64,000 nucleotides of DNA from Flavonifractor sp. An82 (GCF_002159265.1 NZ_NFHG01000001.1:310001-374000), one strand, 5' to 3'. Counted from the first letter of the stretch, positions 41,357-48,661 are shown. Notes: a model not told the origin generated them from the sequence alone. A program made the numbers and translations.

Positions 41357-41779
41357 ATGGAAGAGATTATCGTCATCCGGGCCACTGACCCGGACGGCAG
41401 TATGTTCCAGACCATCATGGATGCGCTCCGGGGAAGGCGAGCGGAAGTTATTGAAATGACCGCGCCTTCTCACGATATCCTCACCTTTGGGGATATAGAG
41501 ATCCACCCGGACCGCCGGACGGTGCTCAAAGCAGGGGAGGAGGTGCGCCTGAACCACGGAGAGTTCTCCATGCTCCTGCTCCTGGCCAGTGCTCCTGGGC
41601 AGGTGTTCAGCAAGGATCAGCTCTATGACGCCGCCTGGCATGAGGAATACCGCTATGGGACCACCGCGGTAGAGAATATCATCTGGCGGCTGCGGCAGAA
41701 GTTAGAGGACGATCCCAAGCACCCGGTTTACATCAAGACGGTCATCCGAAGCGGATATAAAATAGAAAAGCCAAGATAA
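41357..41779 (+). CDS. Receiverless OmpR/PhoB-type winged-helix protein (module 3)
   Basis: A 140-residue paralogue of the proteins at 23132 and 31148: N-terminal EEIIVIRATDPDGSMFQTIM, then a winged helix (LNHGEFSMLLLLAS, VFSKDQLYDAAWHE, AVENIIWRLRQKLE, IKTVIRSGYKI). The winged helix has diverged more than the DtxR gene in front of it, which suggests selection for a module-specific DNA target while the repressor is kept uniform. Confidence 0.8.
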   Translation: MEEIIVIRATDPDGSMFQTIMDALRGRRAEVIEMTAPSHDILTFGDIEIHPDRRTVLKAGEEVRLNHGEFSMLLLLASAPGQVFSKDQLYDAAWHEEYRYGTTAVENIIWRLRQKLEDDPKHPVYIKTVIRSGYKIEKPR

Positions 41780-41784
41780 GGATA

Positions 41785-41816
41785 GAGGCGGCGCCAGCAT
41801 CGGCACCGCCTCATTT
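41785..41816 (+). terminator. Intrinsic terminator ending module 3
   Basis: GAGGCGGCGCC pairs with GGCACCGCCTC (one mismatch) and is followed by ATTTTC. It closes the import island 12 bases before the convergent accessory gene. Confidence 0.75.
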
Positions 41817-41827
41817 TCTCTCCCGGC

Positions 41828-42070
41828 TCATCGCTTGGCACAGACGAACCATCGCCCCTTCTCCATCCAGAGGTAAGTTTCCCTGCCCTGAATCATGCAG
41901 GTGTAGCGGTCCCCAACGCCGCCCACGCTCTGGCAGGCCGCCCGCCGGACATCCAGGATCTTGTCCACCGGGTACTTGTGGCTCTCGTCAAACTCGATCT
42001 CCAACGGCCGCAGTTTCCCGTCTGCGTCAAACCGGACGATGACCGGCACATATCGCTTTTCACGCTCCAT
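41828..42070 (-). CDS. 80-residue protein of unknown function
   Basis: A small basic/acidic protein beginning MEREKRYVPVIVRFDADGK and ending YLWMEKGRWFVCAKR. It is 5 bases downstream of the Y-family polymerase gene on the same strand, so it is in the same transcript. The position resembles that of YolD/UvrX-type partner genes, but I see no sequence match to YolD and make no functional claim. Confidence 0.65.
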   Translation of the reverse strand: MEREKRYVPVIVRFDADGKLRPLEIEFDESHKYPVDKILDVRRAACQSVGGVGDRYTCMIQGRETYLWMEKGRWFVCAKR

Positions 42071-42075
42071 CGGTG

Positions 42076-43326
42076 TTATCCTCCAAAGTATCCGACCGGG
42101 TGGACGGTGTGATCGTCCCGCACATTGATATGGCCCAGGCGCGGGTCGGTATCCAGCAGGGCGCGGCGGACGCTCATGTAGCCGTACCGCCGGCGGAGGT
42201 GGTCCACCGCCCGGTCGATCCGCTCCCATTTGTCCCGCCGCTGATCCTCTGCGTAGAGGGACATCTGGACAGTGCCGACAGCCTCTACTAAGCCGGCGCC
42301 CCGCAGCCCGATGCTCCGGATCGGGCGCTCCCAATGGTAATTCCGGCGAAACAATTCTAAACCCACCTCCGCCAGCTCCTGACTGGAGCAGGAGGGGGCC
42401 GGCAGCTTCCGCTGCCGGAGCATGGAGCGCAGTTCCGTGTCCCGGACATAGATTTCCACCACCGCGCAGCGGGACGCCAGTTCCCGCATCCGGGAGCAGA
42501 CGCTTTCGGCCAGCAGGAGCAGCATCAGCTGCACATCGCCTTCCGATACCAGGTCCCGGGGCGTAGTGGCACTGTTGCCGACGGACTTGACGTTTGGAAT
42601 ATGATCCGTCTTCTGCACAGGGGAGACATCCCGCCCCTTTGCGAACATACTGAGGACCAGCCCCATTTTCCCAAGGCGCCGCTGCAGCACATCTTCCGGG
42701 CACTCCGCCAGCCGGCCGATGGTGTCGATCCCAATGGCCCGCAGCTTTTTGGAGGTGGCAGGCCCCACATAGAGCAGGTCTTCCACCGGCAGGGGATAGA
42801 CGATCTCCTTGTAGTTATCCTGCTCGATCCGGGTGATGGCGTCCGGCTTTTTGTAGTCGCTCCCCAGTTTGGCGGTAATCTTGTTGTTGGCCACGCCGAT
42901 GCTGGCCGTGATACCCAGTTCAGACTTGATCCGGCTGCTGATCTCCCGGGCGATGGTCATGGGGGAGCCGTACAGCCCAACGCTGCCCGTCACATCCAGC
43001 CAGTTCTCATCCAGGCCAAATGGCTCCACCTGGTCGGTGTAGTCCTCGTAGATCTCTCTGGCATAGCGGCTGATGCGGATATACTCATCCATGTCGGGGG
43101 GCAGGGTAACAAGCTGGGGGCACCGCTGTTTTGCCTGCCAGATGGCCATGCCGGTTTTGACGCCGTAGGGCTTGGCGATATAATTCGCGGTGAGTACGAT
43201 GCCGTGCCGCTCCTCCTGGCTCCCACACACCGCCAGCGGCGTGTCCCGCAGTTCCGGATGGCGCTGCATCTCGACGCTGGCGTAGAAGCAGTTCATATCA
43301 CAGTGTAAAATGTGGCGCGTGCCCAT
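42076..43326 (-). CDS. Y-family DNA polymerase (DinB/UvrX-like)
   Basis: A 416-residue translesion polymerase. Catalytic motifs are HCDMNCFYASVE at the start (Asp10), YSREIY-like helix, and LDENWLDVTGS (near residue 102, where Pol IV has the catalytic Asp-Glu pair as DE), followed by SIGVANNKITAKLGSDYKKP and the helix-hairpin-helix (VGPATSKKLRAIGI). It copies damaged DNA. The ATG at 43326 follows AAAGGGGG. It diverges from an SRAP gene, so both may be damage-induced. Confidence 0.9.
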   Translation of the reverse strand: MGTRHILHCDMNCFYASVEMQRHPELRDTPLAVCGSQEERHGIVLTANYIAKPYGVKTGMAIWQAKQRCPQLVTLPPDMDEYIRISRYAREIYEDYTDQVEPFGLDENWLDVTGSVGLYGSPMTIAREISSRIKSELGITASIGVANNKITAKLGSDYKKPDAITRIEQDNYKEIVYPLPVEDLLYVGPATSKKLRAIGIDTIGRLAECPEDVLQRRLGKMGLVLSMFAKGRDVSPVQKTDHIPNVKSVGNSATTPRDLVSEGDVQLMLLLLAESVCSRMRELASRCAVVEIYVRDTELRSMLRQRKLPAPSCSSQELAEVGLELFRRNYHWERPIRSIGLRGAGLVEAVGTVQMSLYAEDQRRDKWERIDRAVDHLRRRYGYMSVRRALLDTDPRLGHINVRDDHTVHPVGYFGG

Positions 43327-43428
43327 CGGCGTCACCCCCTTTGCCTTCATAATAGAACATTTGTTTGATAAGCGCAAGAGCCGATTTCTGGAAAATGGCC
43401 GGAAGCTGTTTTCCCACATCCCTGTTTA

Positions 43429-43450
43429 TGGTACACTATATTTTGTACCA
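43429..43450. promoter_or_regulatory. Palindrome TGGTAC-N10-GTACCA between polymerase and SRAP genes
   Basis: A 22-bp inverted repeat with A/T-rich centre (CTATATTT) lies in the divergent region, 36 bases before the SRAP start. It covers a possible -10 (TATATT). It does not match the Gram-positive LexA box (GAAC-N4-GTTC), so another regulator would have to use it. Confidence 0.5.
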
Positions 43451-43485
43451 GCGCGTACAACTTGTTGCATAGGAGGCCCAAAGTC

Positions 43486-44067
43486 ATGTGTGGTCGGTAT
43501 CAGTTCACGGCGGAACAATGCGAAGAAATTCGGCAGATTGCCGAAGCGATCCAGCGCAAGTATGGCGCCGGCGCGTGGACGCCGGGGGAGATTCGGCCGT
43601 CCAACCATGCCCCGGTCCTGCTGGACGGTGCCGGAGGGCCGGTCCCAAAGCTGATGAAGTGGGGATATCAGCTGCCCGGCACGCTGGTCATCAATGCCCG
43701 GGCTGAGACGGCGGCGGAGAAGCCCCTGTTTCGGGACAGCGTCCGAAGCCGGCGCTGTCTAATCCCGTCCACAGGATTTTATGAGTGGGACGGCCAGAAG
43801 CGGAAGTATCTGTTCACCCTGCCCCGGGAGGGCGCCCTCTATATGGCGGGGCTGTATGACCGGCGGGGGAGCGAGGAGTGCTACTGCATCCTGACCACGG
43901 CGCCCAACGCATCCATGCGGCCCATCCACGACCGGATGCCCCTGATCCTGACAGGGGAGCAGCGGCAAAGATGGCTGGCCGACGCCAATGCCGCGACTGA
44001 GATCCTCACCGTGGCGCCCCCGGAGCTGACATGCGCGTCAGCGGAGGCCCAGATCAGCCTGTGGTAG
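43486..44067 (+). CDS. SRAP domain protein (SOS response-associated peptidase, YedK/HMCES-like)
   Basis: A 193-residue protein beginning MCGRYQF; Cys2 becomes the N-terminal nucleophile that crosslinks to abasic sites. Other hallmarks are NARAETAAEKPLFRD (near residue 72), STGFYEW (the active-site Glu) and HDRMPLIL (the active-site His). It shields abasic sites in single-stranded DNA. AGGAGG precedes the ATG. The divergent translesion polymerase makes a compact damage-tolerance pair. Confidence 0.92.
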   Translation: MCGRYQFTAEQCEEIRQIAEAIQRKYGAGAWTPGEIRPSNHAPVLLDGAGGPVPKLMKWGYQLPGTLVINARAETAAEKPLFRDSVRSRRCLIPSTGFYEWDGQKRKYLFTLPREGALYMAGLYDRRGSEECYCILTTAPNASMRPIHDRMPLILTGEQRQRWLADANAATEILTVAPPELTCASAEAQISLW

Positions 44068-44106
44068 AGAGGTAGGGCAGGGGAGGAGCGCCTTCAGAAA
44101 AAAATA

Positions 44107-44142
44107 AAGAGGCCGCCGATCTTGTGGGATCGACGGCCTCTT
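44107..44142. terminator. Intrinsic terminator between convergent genes
   Basis: AAGAGGCCG pairs with CGGCCTCTT and an inner GATC/GATC stem extends it. It lies between the SRAP gene and the convergent 166-residue gene, and A-rich sequence upstream serves the minus strand. Confidence 0.75.
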
Positions 44143-44177
44143 GCTGTGACAGGGTTGCAGGCACCGAGATGGATGGC

Positions 44178-44678
44178 TCAGACCAGCTTCCCCATCTCCA
44201 TCAGGACGGTGGCCAGCGACGCGGTCTGCTCGTTGAACTCCTGCAGAAGTTCCAACAGGCTTTCCTTGGTCAAAAGCCGCTTGCTCTCCATTTTGAACAG
44301 CTCGTACTCCTGGCTGTCCACCGCGTCGTAGGGTAGGCAGAGGATGCCTTCCTGCACCAGGCAGAGGACGCACCCGCTGAAGTCCAGGCAGCCATAAGGG
44401 ATGCGCCAGATCAGGTCACTGCGCAGCGCCTTTCCGTACGGCTCATAGAAGTCCTCCAGACTGACGAAGGTGGCACCGGACTCCTCAAGGATGTGGCAGA
44501 CCCACTCCTCTTTAGGGAGTTCGGACAGAGCCAGGGGCTTTTCCATAAATGGGATGAAGTGCGGTGTGTAGGACTGGCACCGCTTTTGATCCACCCGGAT
44601 CTCGCCGTCCAGCTTACAGGTGCCGTCCGCTCCGCAGCTGACGCAGTCCGGGGTGTGGCAGATCAGCTTTGTCGGCAT
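44178..44678 (-). CDS. Hypothetical protein with N-terminal cysteine cluster
   Basis: A 166-residue soluble protein. The first 35 residues carry six cysteines or histidines in metal-binding spacing (CHTPDCVSCGADGTCKLDGE, then KRCQSYTP). The rest is helical with CVLC in the middle. I do not recognise a family. GGAGG lies 8 bases before the ATG. It sits downstream of another hypothetical gene on the same strand and may share its leader. Confidence 0.65.
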   Translation of the reverse strand: MPTKLICHTPDCVSCGADGTCKLDGEIRVDQKRCQSYTPHFIPFMEKPLALSELPKEEWVCHILEESGATFVSLEDFYEPYGKALRSDLIWRIPYGCLDFSGCVLCLVQEGILCLPYDAVDSQEYELFKMESKRLLTKESLLELLQEFNEQTASLATVLMEMGKLV

Positions 44679-44719
44679 GAAAATCCCTCCTTATATTTTT
44701 CAGATGTGATGGGCGCCGG

Positions 44720-45232
44720 CTATTTCCCCGGCTCCGACTGCGCCTTCTCGGCGGCATCGTCCCAAACCTGCTGGGCCAGGGCCTTCTTTGCAAAGGACAG
44801 GATGCGGTCAAGGCATCCGTCCCGCACCAGGGAGGGGACGTGTTTCGAGCAGAATTTGTCGATCTGCTCCGTCTGCCAGATGCTTTGGAACAGCAGTTCG
44901 GCGCCCAGCGCCTGGGCCATCTCGCCCAGCTGGCTGTCGGGGCTGATTTCCGTGCCCTCGAAGATGCAGTACGGCAGGCCGAGTTTGCTGAGCACGGACT
45001 CCACCCGCTCCCGGAACTGGATCTCCGTGAGCAGATCGGAGGTCAATGCCGCCTGCCAGTCGGGCGATGCGGTGCCGGCGTATCCGATGGTCACGGTGCC
45101 GAAAAGAAATTTCCTATCCTGGCGCAGCGTCACTTTCCCGGGTAGGGGCGCCTCAAACAAAATTTTGGCGCACTCGCGGGTCGCGGCCAAGTCGCTCCCG
45201 CACACGATGAAGCGAAGTTCAAATTGTTCCAT
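44720..45232 (-). CDS. Hypothetical protein, 170 residues
   Basis: A soluble protein starting MEQFELRFIVCGSDLAA, chosen at 45232 because GAGGAGG lies 10 bases upstream. It has an alternating strand-helix pattern but no motif I recognise. It is expressed from a leader with two terminator-like hairpins, and is followed 41 bases later by the Cys-cluster gene. Confidence 0.65.
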   Translation of the reverse strand: MEQFELRFIVCGSDLAATRECAKILFEAPLPGKVTLRQDRKFLFGTVTIGYAGTASPDWQAALTSDLLTEIQFRERVESVLSKLGLPYCIFEGTEISPDSQLGEMAQALGAELLFQSIWQTEQIDKFCSKHVPSLVRDGCLDRILSFAKKALAQQVWDDAAEKAQSEPGK

Positions 45233-45278
45233 GGTGATGTTCCTCCTCAAGACTGGAATGATTGTGATGTATATATAA

Positions 45279-45314
45279 AAGCGCACGGAAAAGAGAGATC
45301 CTTTCCATGCGCTT
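45279..45314 (-). terminator. Second terminator-like hairpin in the leader of the 170-residue gene
   Basis: Read on the minus strand, AAGCGCATGGAAAG pairs with CTTTTCCGTGCGCTT (one G-T pair) and is followed by TTATAT. It lies 47 bases before the start codon of the 170-residue gene. Confidence 0.6.
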
Positions 45315-45377
45315 GTGGCCTGTCGGCCGGGGTTGGGTTGACACGGCCCGGTTTCCGGGGCCGGCGGTGAAATAAAA

Positions 45378-45415
45378 AAAGTACCCAAGCAGCCATTGCG
45401 GCTCTCGGGTACTTT
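45378..45415 (-). terminator. First intrinsic terminator in the leader (candidate short RNA end)
   Basis: Read on the minus strand, AAAGTACCC pairs with GGGTACTTT, with an inner AGCC/GGCT stem, followed by a run of seven T's. A promoter lies only about 80 bases upstream, so transcripts would end as short RNAs unless the terminator is bypassed. Confidence 0.75.
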
Positions 45416-45468
45416 GAAACACGGCGACTATGACTGCTCAGGCGCAGACATCAGAAACTGTTGTAATC

Positions 45469-45497
45469 ATTATAGTCTGCCCAGCCAGAAATGGCAA
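45469..45497 (-). promoter_or_regulatory. Strong promoter for the short leader RNA
   Basis: On the minus strand -35 TTGCCA (45492-45497), an exact 17-base spacer and consensus -10 TATAAT (45469-45474). Transcription should start near 45462. No coding gene starts before the terminator at 45378-45415. The rest of the gene-free stretch 45233-45599 shows nothing else I can name. Confidence 0.7.
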
Positions 45498-45599
45498 GAG
45501 GGGAATGAAACTAAGGGTTCTGTTTTAAGTGGATACAAAGCGGCGCCGACCCGGTAGAATCGGGCGGCGTTATTTTGAAATTCAATCAAATGTGTTTCA

Positions 45600-45782
45600 T
45601 CAGGCGCGTTTGGGATAATATCCCTTTTCGGCCATTCGGATTACAAAATCACGCTCATCCGAATCAGCGTCCGCAAATACAATGTTGTACCGTTTGCAGA
45701 CCTGCCGGAAGTAAGCCAAGTACCCCAACTCCTCCTCCGTTGAAGGAGCAACATAGCTGGTGGGTGCAGCTAATTCATCCAA
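45600..45782 (-). CDS. 60-residue protein or gene remnant
   Basis: An open frame with protein-like composition (EEELGYLAYFRQVCKRYNIV, then ADADSDERDFVIRMAEKGY). The only start at its head is TTG without a nearby ribosome site; the best AAGGAGG lies about 30 bases further upstream with no normal start codon at the right distance. It may therefore be a decayed gene that lost its start. The neighbourhood is accessory DNA. Confidence 0.4.
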   Translation of the reverse strand: MDELAAPTSYVAPSTEEELGYLAYFRQVCKRYNIVFADADSDERDFVIRMAEKGYYPKRA

Positions 45783-46161
45783 ACGGGAAAACTTGTCTTG
45801 AGCCGTGCTTATTCCTCCTTCAAATAACGTGAGAATATTGAGGCGTCAAACAGTTCCCTCCTACCTTTTTTGTATAGGATAACACAAAGGACTCAAAAAA
45901 TCAAAAGAACTTGCTGAAGTACACAGCGCATTTTCCTATGTAATTCTGCATGGAGCTTCTGAGAATTGAGTAATCCTCGCTCAAAGCGCATCCAATCGCC
46001 CTGCAGCTGAAAATATGAAACAAATATGAAGTGAATGAGAAACGGATATGAAACCGAGGGTATAAAATAACAAAAAGGTTTCCCCTTACTGAACAGTAAA
46101 CACTGCGTGAAATACTGCTGAGGAGCCTGCATAGGGTGAACACGGGCCGCTCCCGTGAAAA
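45783..46161. other. Gene-free stretch in accessory region
   Basis: About 380 bases with lower GC than the surroundings. I see no convincing gene. Three copies of ATATGAA lie at 46013-46052 in a Met/Glu/Asn-rich codon-like run, which could be a weak tandem repeat or chance. Confidence 0.4.
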
Positions 46162-46196
46162 AAGGGCATTGCTCCTCAAGATGGAGCAATGCCCTT
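46162..46196 (-). terminator. Terminator of the XRE regulator gene
   Basis: A 14-bp perfect stem (AAGGGCATTGCTCC with its complement) with a 7-base loop; read on the minus strand it is followed by six T's. It lies 26 bases after the regulator stop. Confidence 0.85.
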
Positions 46197-46222
46197 CATG
46201 CTTTTTCAAGGCGAAAACATGG

Positions 46223-46585
46223 TTACGCCTTCTCATCTGGCGTATCCTCCTGCCGATGCTGGTCGAGGATCGTATCAATAATGGCCGCAATGAGCTTGCG
46301 CTCTCTCGGGGTACACTGCAGGAACAGGCGGGCCAGCCGCTCGCACTCGTCATCCGCCTGCTGCTGTGAAGCGTAGATCACAGAGTTGGCAGACGCGCCC
46401 ATACCCCGGATGAGCTTCACCAGTACATCGGCCTTTGGAATTTTTTCGCCCAATTCGATGGCTGCCAGATACCGTGAAGTGATGTCGGCCCGTTCAGCGG
46501 CTTGATCTCTCGTATAGCCGAGCCGCTCCCGCTCCGCACGCAGCTGCATGCCGCAGCCATTAAATTCATCATTTGTTACCACCAA
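46223..46585 (-). CDS. XRE-family helix-turn-helix regulator
   Basis: A 120-residue protein with a Cro/CI-type HTH at residues about 14-70 (LRAERERLGYTRDQAAERAD, ITSRYLAAIELGEKIPKADV) and a helical C-terminus. The TTG start follows GGAGGTG by 7 bases. A 10-bp inverted repeat CCACCAATGG/CCATTGGTGG (46579-46588 and 46638-46647) brackets its leader and could be its own operator. Such regulators are common in integrative elements, which fits the region. Confidence 0.8.
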   Translation of the reverse strand: MVVTNDEFNGCGMQLRAERERLGYTRDQAAERADITSRYLAAIELGEKIPKADVLVKLIRGMGASANSVIYASQQQADDECERLARLFLQCTPRERKLIAAIIDTILDQHRQEDTPDEKA

Positions 46586-46960
46586 TGGTTCACCTCCGAC
46601 TCACATTCTATGTTGTGCAGAAATCAGGTGAAATGCTCCATTGGTGGCGTAATTTCAGTTCTAATGGTTCATCACAGGAGAAAGGTGGGAAGAGAATGAG
46701 ACTGAATACGCTGGTAGAGTAGCAGTACGACCCGATGCAGCAGATCGGCCGGAGCATCTGAAAAAAGCCGGCTTGACCGGCGGCCACTCTGTCTGTGTCA
46801 ACAATGAACCAATAGTTCTGAATAATCGACACCAAACCGTCAAGCAAGGAATTTGCTTGGCGGTTTTTATCATGTGTGGCAAAATCGCCGCCCACTTTCG
46901 GGGAAAGGAGCGAAAGGGGACGAAGAAACCGCCTCCGCGGGTAGGGGAGGAGGTGATTTG
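46586..46960 (+). other. Gene-free leader before the sigma-like gene
   Basis: About 375 bases without a gene. It holds the right arm of the XRE inverted repeat, a GC-rich short hairpin (GCCGGC-TTGA-CCGGCGGC near 46765) and an intrinsic terminator at 46835-46868. I see no other structure. Confidence 0.45.
46835..46868 (+). terminator. Intrinsic terminator in the leader of the sigma-like gene
   Basis: AACCGTCAAGCAA pairs with TTGCTTGGCGGTT (one mismatch) and ends in TTTTT, 93 bases before the sigma-like gene. Tn916-type elements also use a leader terminator before their regulatory genes, so attenuation is possible. Confidence 0.75.
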
Positions 46961-47377
46961 ATGGAGTCCACACAGAGCACCCAGAGAAGAGTCCGTTACC
47001 AATTTGAAATCTTCTGCATGAAGGTCATCGACGGGGAGCGGTGTGATTACCTCCGAAAACTGATGAAGAAGATGGAATGGGAGTCCTCCTTTTCCGATTT
47101 GCCGGAAACCGTGCTGACGAGCCTCTGTACTTTTGACAGCAATCCGGCGGAGCAGTATATCTTCCACGTCTACGGTCATCAGATCCCGATCCGCAACGAC
47201 CGCCTGGCGGAGATCCTCCTCGCGCTCGGCGACGAGGGGTACAGCATCCTGCTGCTGTACTACTCCCTCCAGCTCAAGGATCGGGAGATCGCCTCGCTCC
47301 TGGGCCTGTCCCGGTCCAAGATCCAGAAGGACCGGAAGATCCTGTTCAACGAGTTGAAGAAGCGGATGGTGGAGTAA
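46961..47377 (+). CDS. Sigma-70 region 4-like DNA-binding protein (Tn916 orf7-type)
   Basis: A 138-residue protein. The C-terminal half is a sigma region 4 helix-turn-helix (LLYYSLQLKDREIASLLGLS, RSKIQKDRKILFNELKKRM). The N-terminal half (QFEIFCMKVIDGERCDYLRK) is typical of short sigma-like regulators in Tn916-type elements. GGAGGAGGTG precedes the ATG. It is followed by an HTH_16 protein, the same order as orf7-orf8 of Tn916, which supports an element remnant. Confidence 0.82.
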   Translation: MESTQSTQRRVRYQFEIFCMKVIDGERCDYLRKLMKKMEWESSFSDLPETVLTSLCTFDSNPAEQYIFHVYGHQIPIRNDRLAEILLALGDEGYSILLLYYSLQLKDREIASLLGLSRSKIQKDRKILFNELKKRMVE

Positions 47378-47378
47378 G

Positions 47379-47627
47379 ATGAAAAGAAAAAGCAATATCC
47401 CGGAAGAGAAGCTGCTGCCCTATGACACCATCTGCGCCGCGACCCGTGGCGACCCGGATGCGATGGCCGAGGTGCTCCGGCACTTCGACGGCTACATATC
47501 GCTGCGGGCCACACGGATCTTCTACGACGAGTATGGCCAGTCCTACCGCGGCGTGGATGCGGAACTGAAGCAGCGCATCCAGGACAAGCTGACCGCCCGC
47601 ATCATGGAGCGGTTCAGACCTGATTAA
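47379..47627 (+). CDS. Helix-turn-helix (HTH_16) protein, Tn916 orf8-type
   Basis: An 82-residue protein with LLPYDTICAATRGDPDAMAEVLRHFDGYI, the typical start of the HTH_16 domain of conjugative-element regulators (core quoted: ATRGDPDAMAEVLRHF). It starts 1 base after the sigma-like gene stop, so the two are coupled. In Tn916-like elements the xis and int genes follow; here a hairpin, repeats and an integrase follow. Confidence 0.82.
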   Translation: MKRKSNIPEEKLLPYDTICAATRGDPDAMAEVLRHFDGYISLRATRIFYDEYGQSYRGVDAELKQRIQDKLTARIMERFRPD

Positions 47628-47641
47628 AAGATCCCCGACAT

Positions 47642-47685
47642 CCCGGGGCGGGTATACGGCGTCCCCTCCATCTGCCCGCCCCGGG
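47642..47685 (+). terminator. GC-rich hairpin after the HTH_16 gene
   Basis: CCCGGGGCGGG pairs perfectly with CCCGCCCCGGG across a 22-base loop. There is no T-run, so it may be a weak terminator or a processing structure. Confidence 0.5.
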
Positions 47686-47707
47686 CATATCACGCGCCAT
47701 AAGGTAA

Positions 47708-47806
47708 ATTATGTTGCAAAACCGGCCCGGCATCCGTGTAATAGAGCAGGTGGATGCAACATAATTGATGCGTCCGGCCGAGAACCTCAATGCAACATAA
47801 TTTATG
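47708..47806. repeat. Repeats of TGCAACATAAT before the integrase gene
   Basis: The 11-base word TGCAACATAAT occurs twice directly (47755-47765 and 47791-47801) and once inverted (47708-47718), the last two within 60 bases of the integrase start. The spacing and position suit arm-type binding sites for the integrase or an excisionase. The left repeat and the third copy could also pair as a long inverted repeat. Confidence 0.6.
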
Positions 47807-47824
47807 ACTGGGGAGGGCCGAAGG

Positions 47825-48661
47825 ATGCTGGATGGATTTTGTGAGTACCTGCGCCGGCAGGGGAAGTCGGAGAACACGGTGAAGGCGTACTGCCAGGGAA
47901 TGAAGGAATATATGCGCTGGCACGAGGAGACCTTTGGGAAGCGGATGAAGATGTTCCTGCGGGCCAATGTGCTGGATTACATCTCCTACCTGCGCACGGT
48001 GAAGGGGCTGAGCAACCGCTCGGTCAACGCCAAGCTGGCCAGCCTGCACAGTTTCAACCTCTACCTGATCGCCGCCGGCTATACAAAGGAGGTGGTCCTG
48101 GACAAGCAGGACTATTTGAAGGTGCAGCTGGCCTATGCCAGCCCCAGCACGGTGAGCCGGGAGGAGGTGGAGCGGTTCCGACAGGAGATCCTGGAGCACT
48201 GCGGCATCCGGGACTATGCAATCGTCACCATCCTGGCCTACGCCGGATTGCGGATCAGCGAGTGCCTGGCGCTCAGGGTGGAGGACATATCCCTGCCGGC
48301 CCGGGAGATCAAGGTGCGGCATGGCAAGGGGGACAAGATGCGGGTGGTGTACTTCGGGGATAAGGTGGTCAACGCGGTGCGGGAGTACCTCAGGAACCGG
48401 CCGAAGACGGAAAATCCCTATCTGTTCCCCGGACGGGGCGACAGCCACCTGACCCGGAGCCAGGTCAACCGGATCTTCAACGAGTATTCAGAGTCCATCA
48501 CCCCGCACACCCTCCGCCACTTCTTCTGCTCCAATGCCCTGGAGAATGGATACACCATTGCCGATCTGGCAAACCAGGCGGGCCACTCCAATGTCCACAC
48601 CACACTGCTCTACACCAACCCCACCCGGGAGAAGATGAAGGAGAAGGCGAACCGCCTCTGA
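47825..48661 (+). CDS. Tyrosine recombinase/integrase (XerD-like)
   Basis: A 278-residue recombinase with a SAM-like core-binding domain (residues 1-95) and a catalytic domain carrying the Arg in AYAGLRISECLAL, Lys in VRHGKGDKMRVV, HTLRHFF, and GHSNVHTTLLYTN with the nucleophilic Tyr. All catalytic residues are intact. GGAGGG lies 7 bases before the ATG at 47825. Repeats before it are possible binding sites. It may be the recombinase of the Tn916-like remnant or a stand-alone integrase. Confidence 0.88.
   Translation: MLDGFCEYLRRQGKSENTVKAYCQGMKEYMRWHEETFGKRMKMFLRANVLDYISYLRTVKGLSNRSVNAKLASLHSFNLYLIAAGYTKEVVLDKQDYLKVQLAYASPSTVSREEVERFRQEILEHCGIRDYAIVTILAYAGLRISECLALRVEDISLPAREIKVRHGKGDKMRVVYFGDKVVNAVREYLRNRPKTENPYLFPGRGDSHLTRSQVNRIFNEYSESITPHTLRHFFCSNALENGYTIADLANQAGHSNVHTTLLYTNPTREKMKEKANRL

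Noticed and set aside
23132-41779. Winged-helix proteins as two-component response regulators
   Set aside because: No receiver domain or phosphorylatable Asp is present and no kinase gene is adjacent.
14493-41816. A siderophore biosynthesis cluster
   Set aside because: No nonribosomal peptide synthetase, NIS synthetase or salicylate enzyme is encoded; only transport, regulation and methyltransferase genes are visible.
45893-46353. Minus-strand open frames of 98 and 150 codons
   Set aside because: No ribosome site, no recognisable composition, and they span the terminator of the XRE gene.
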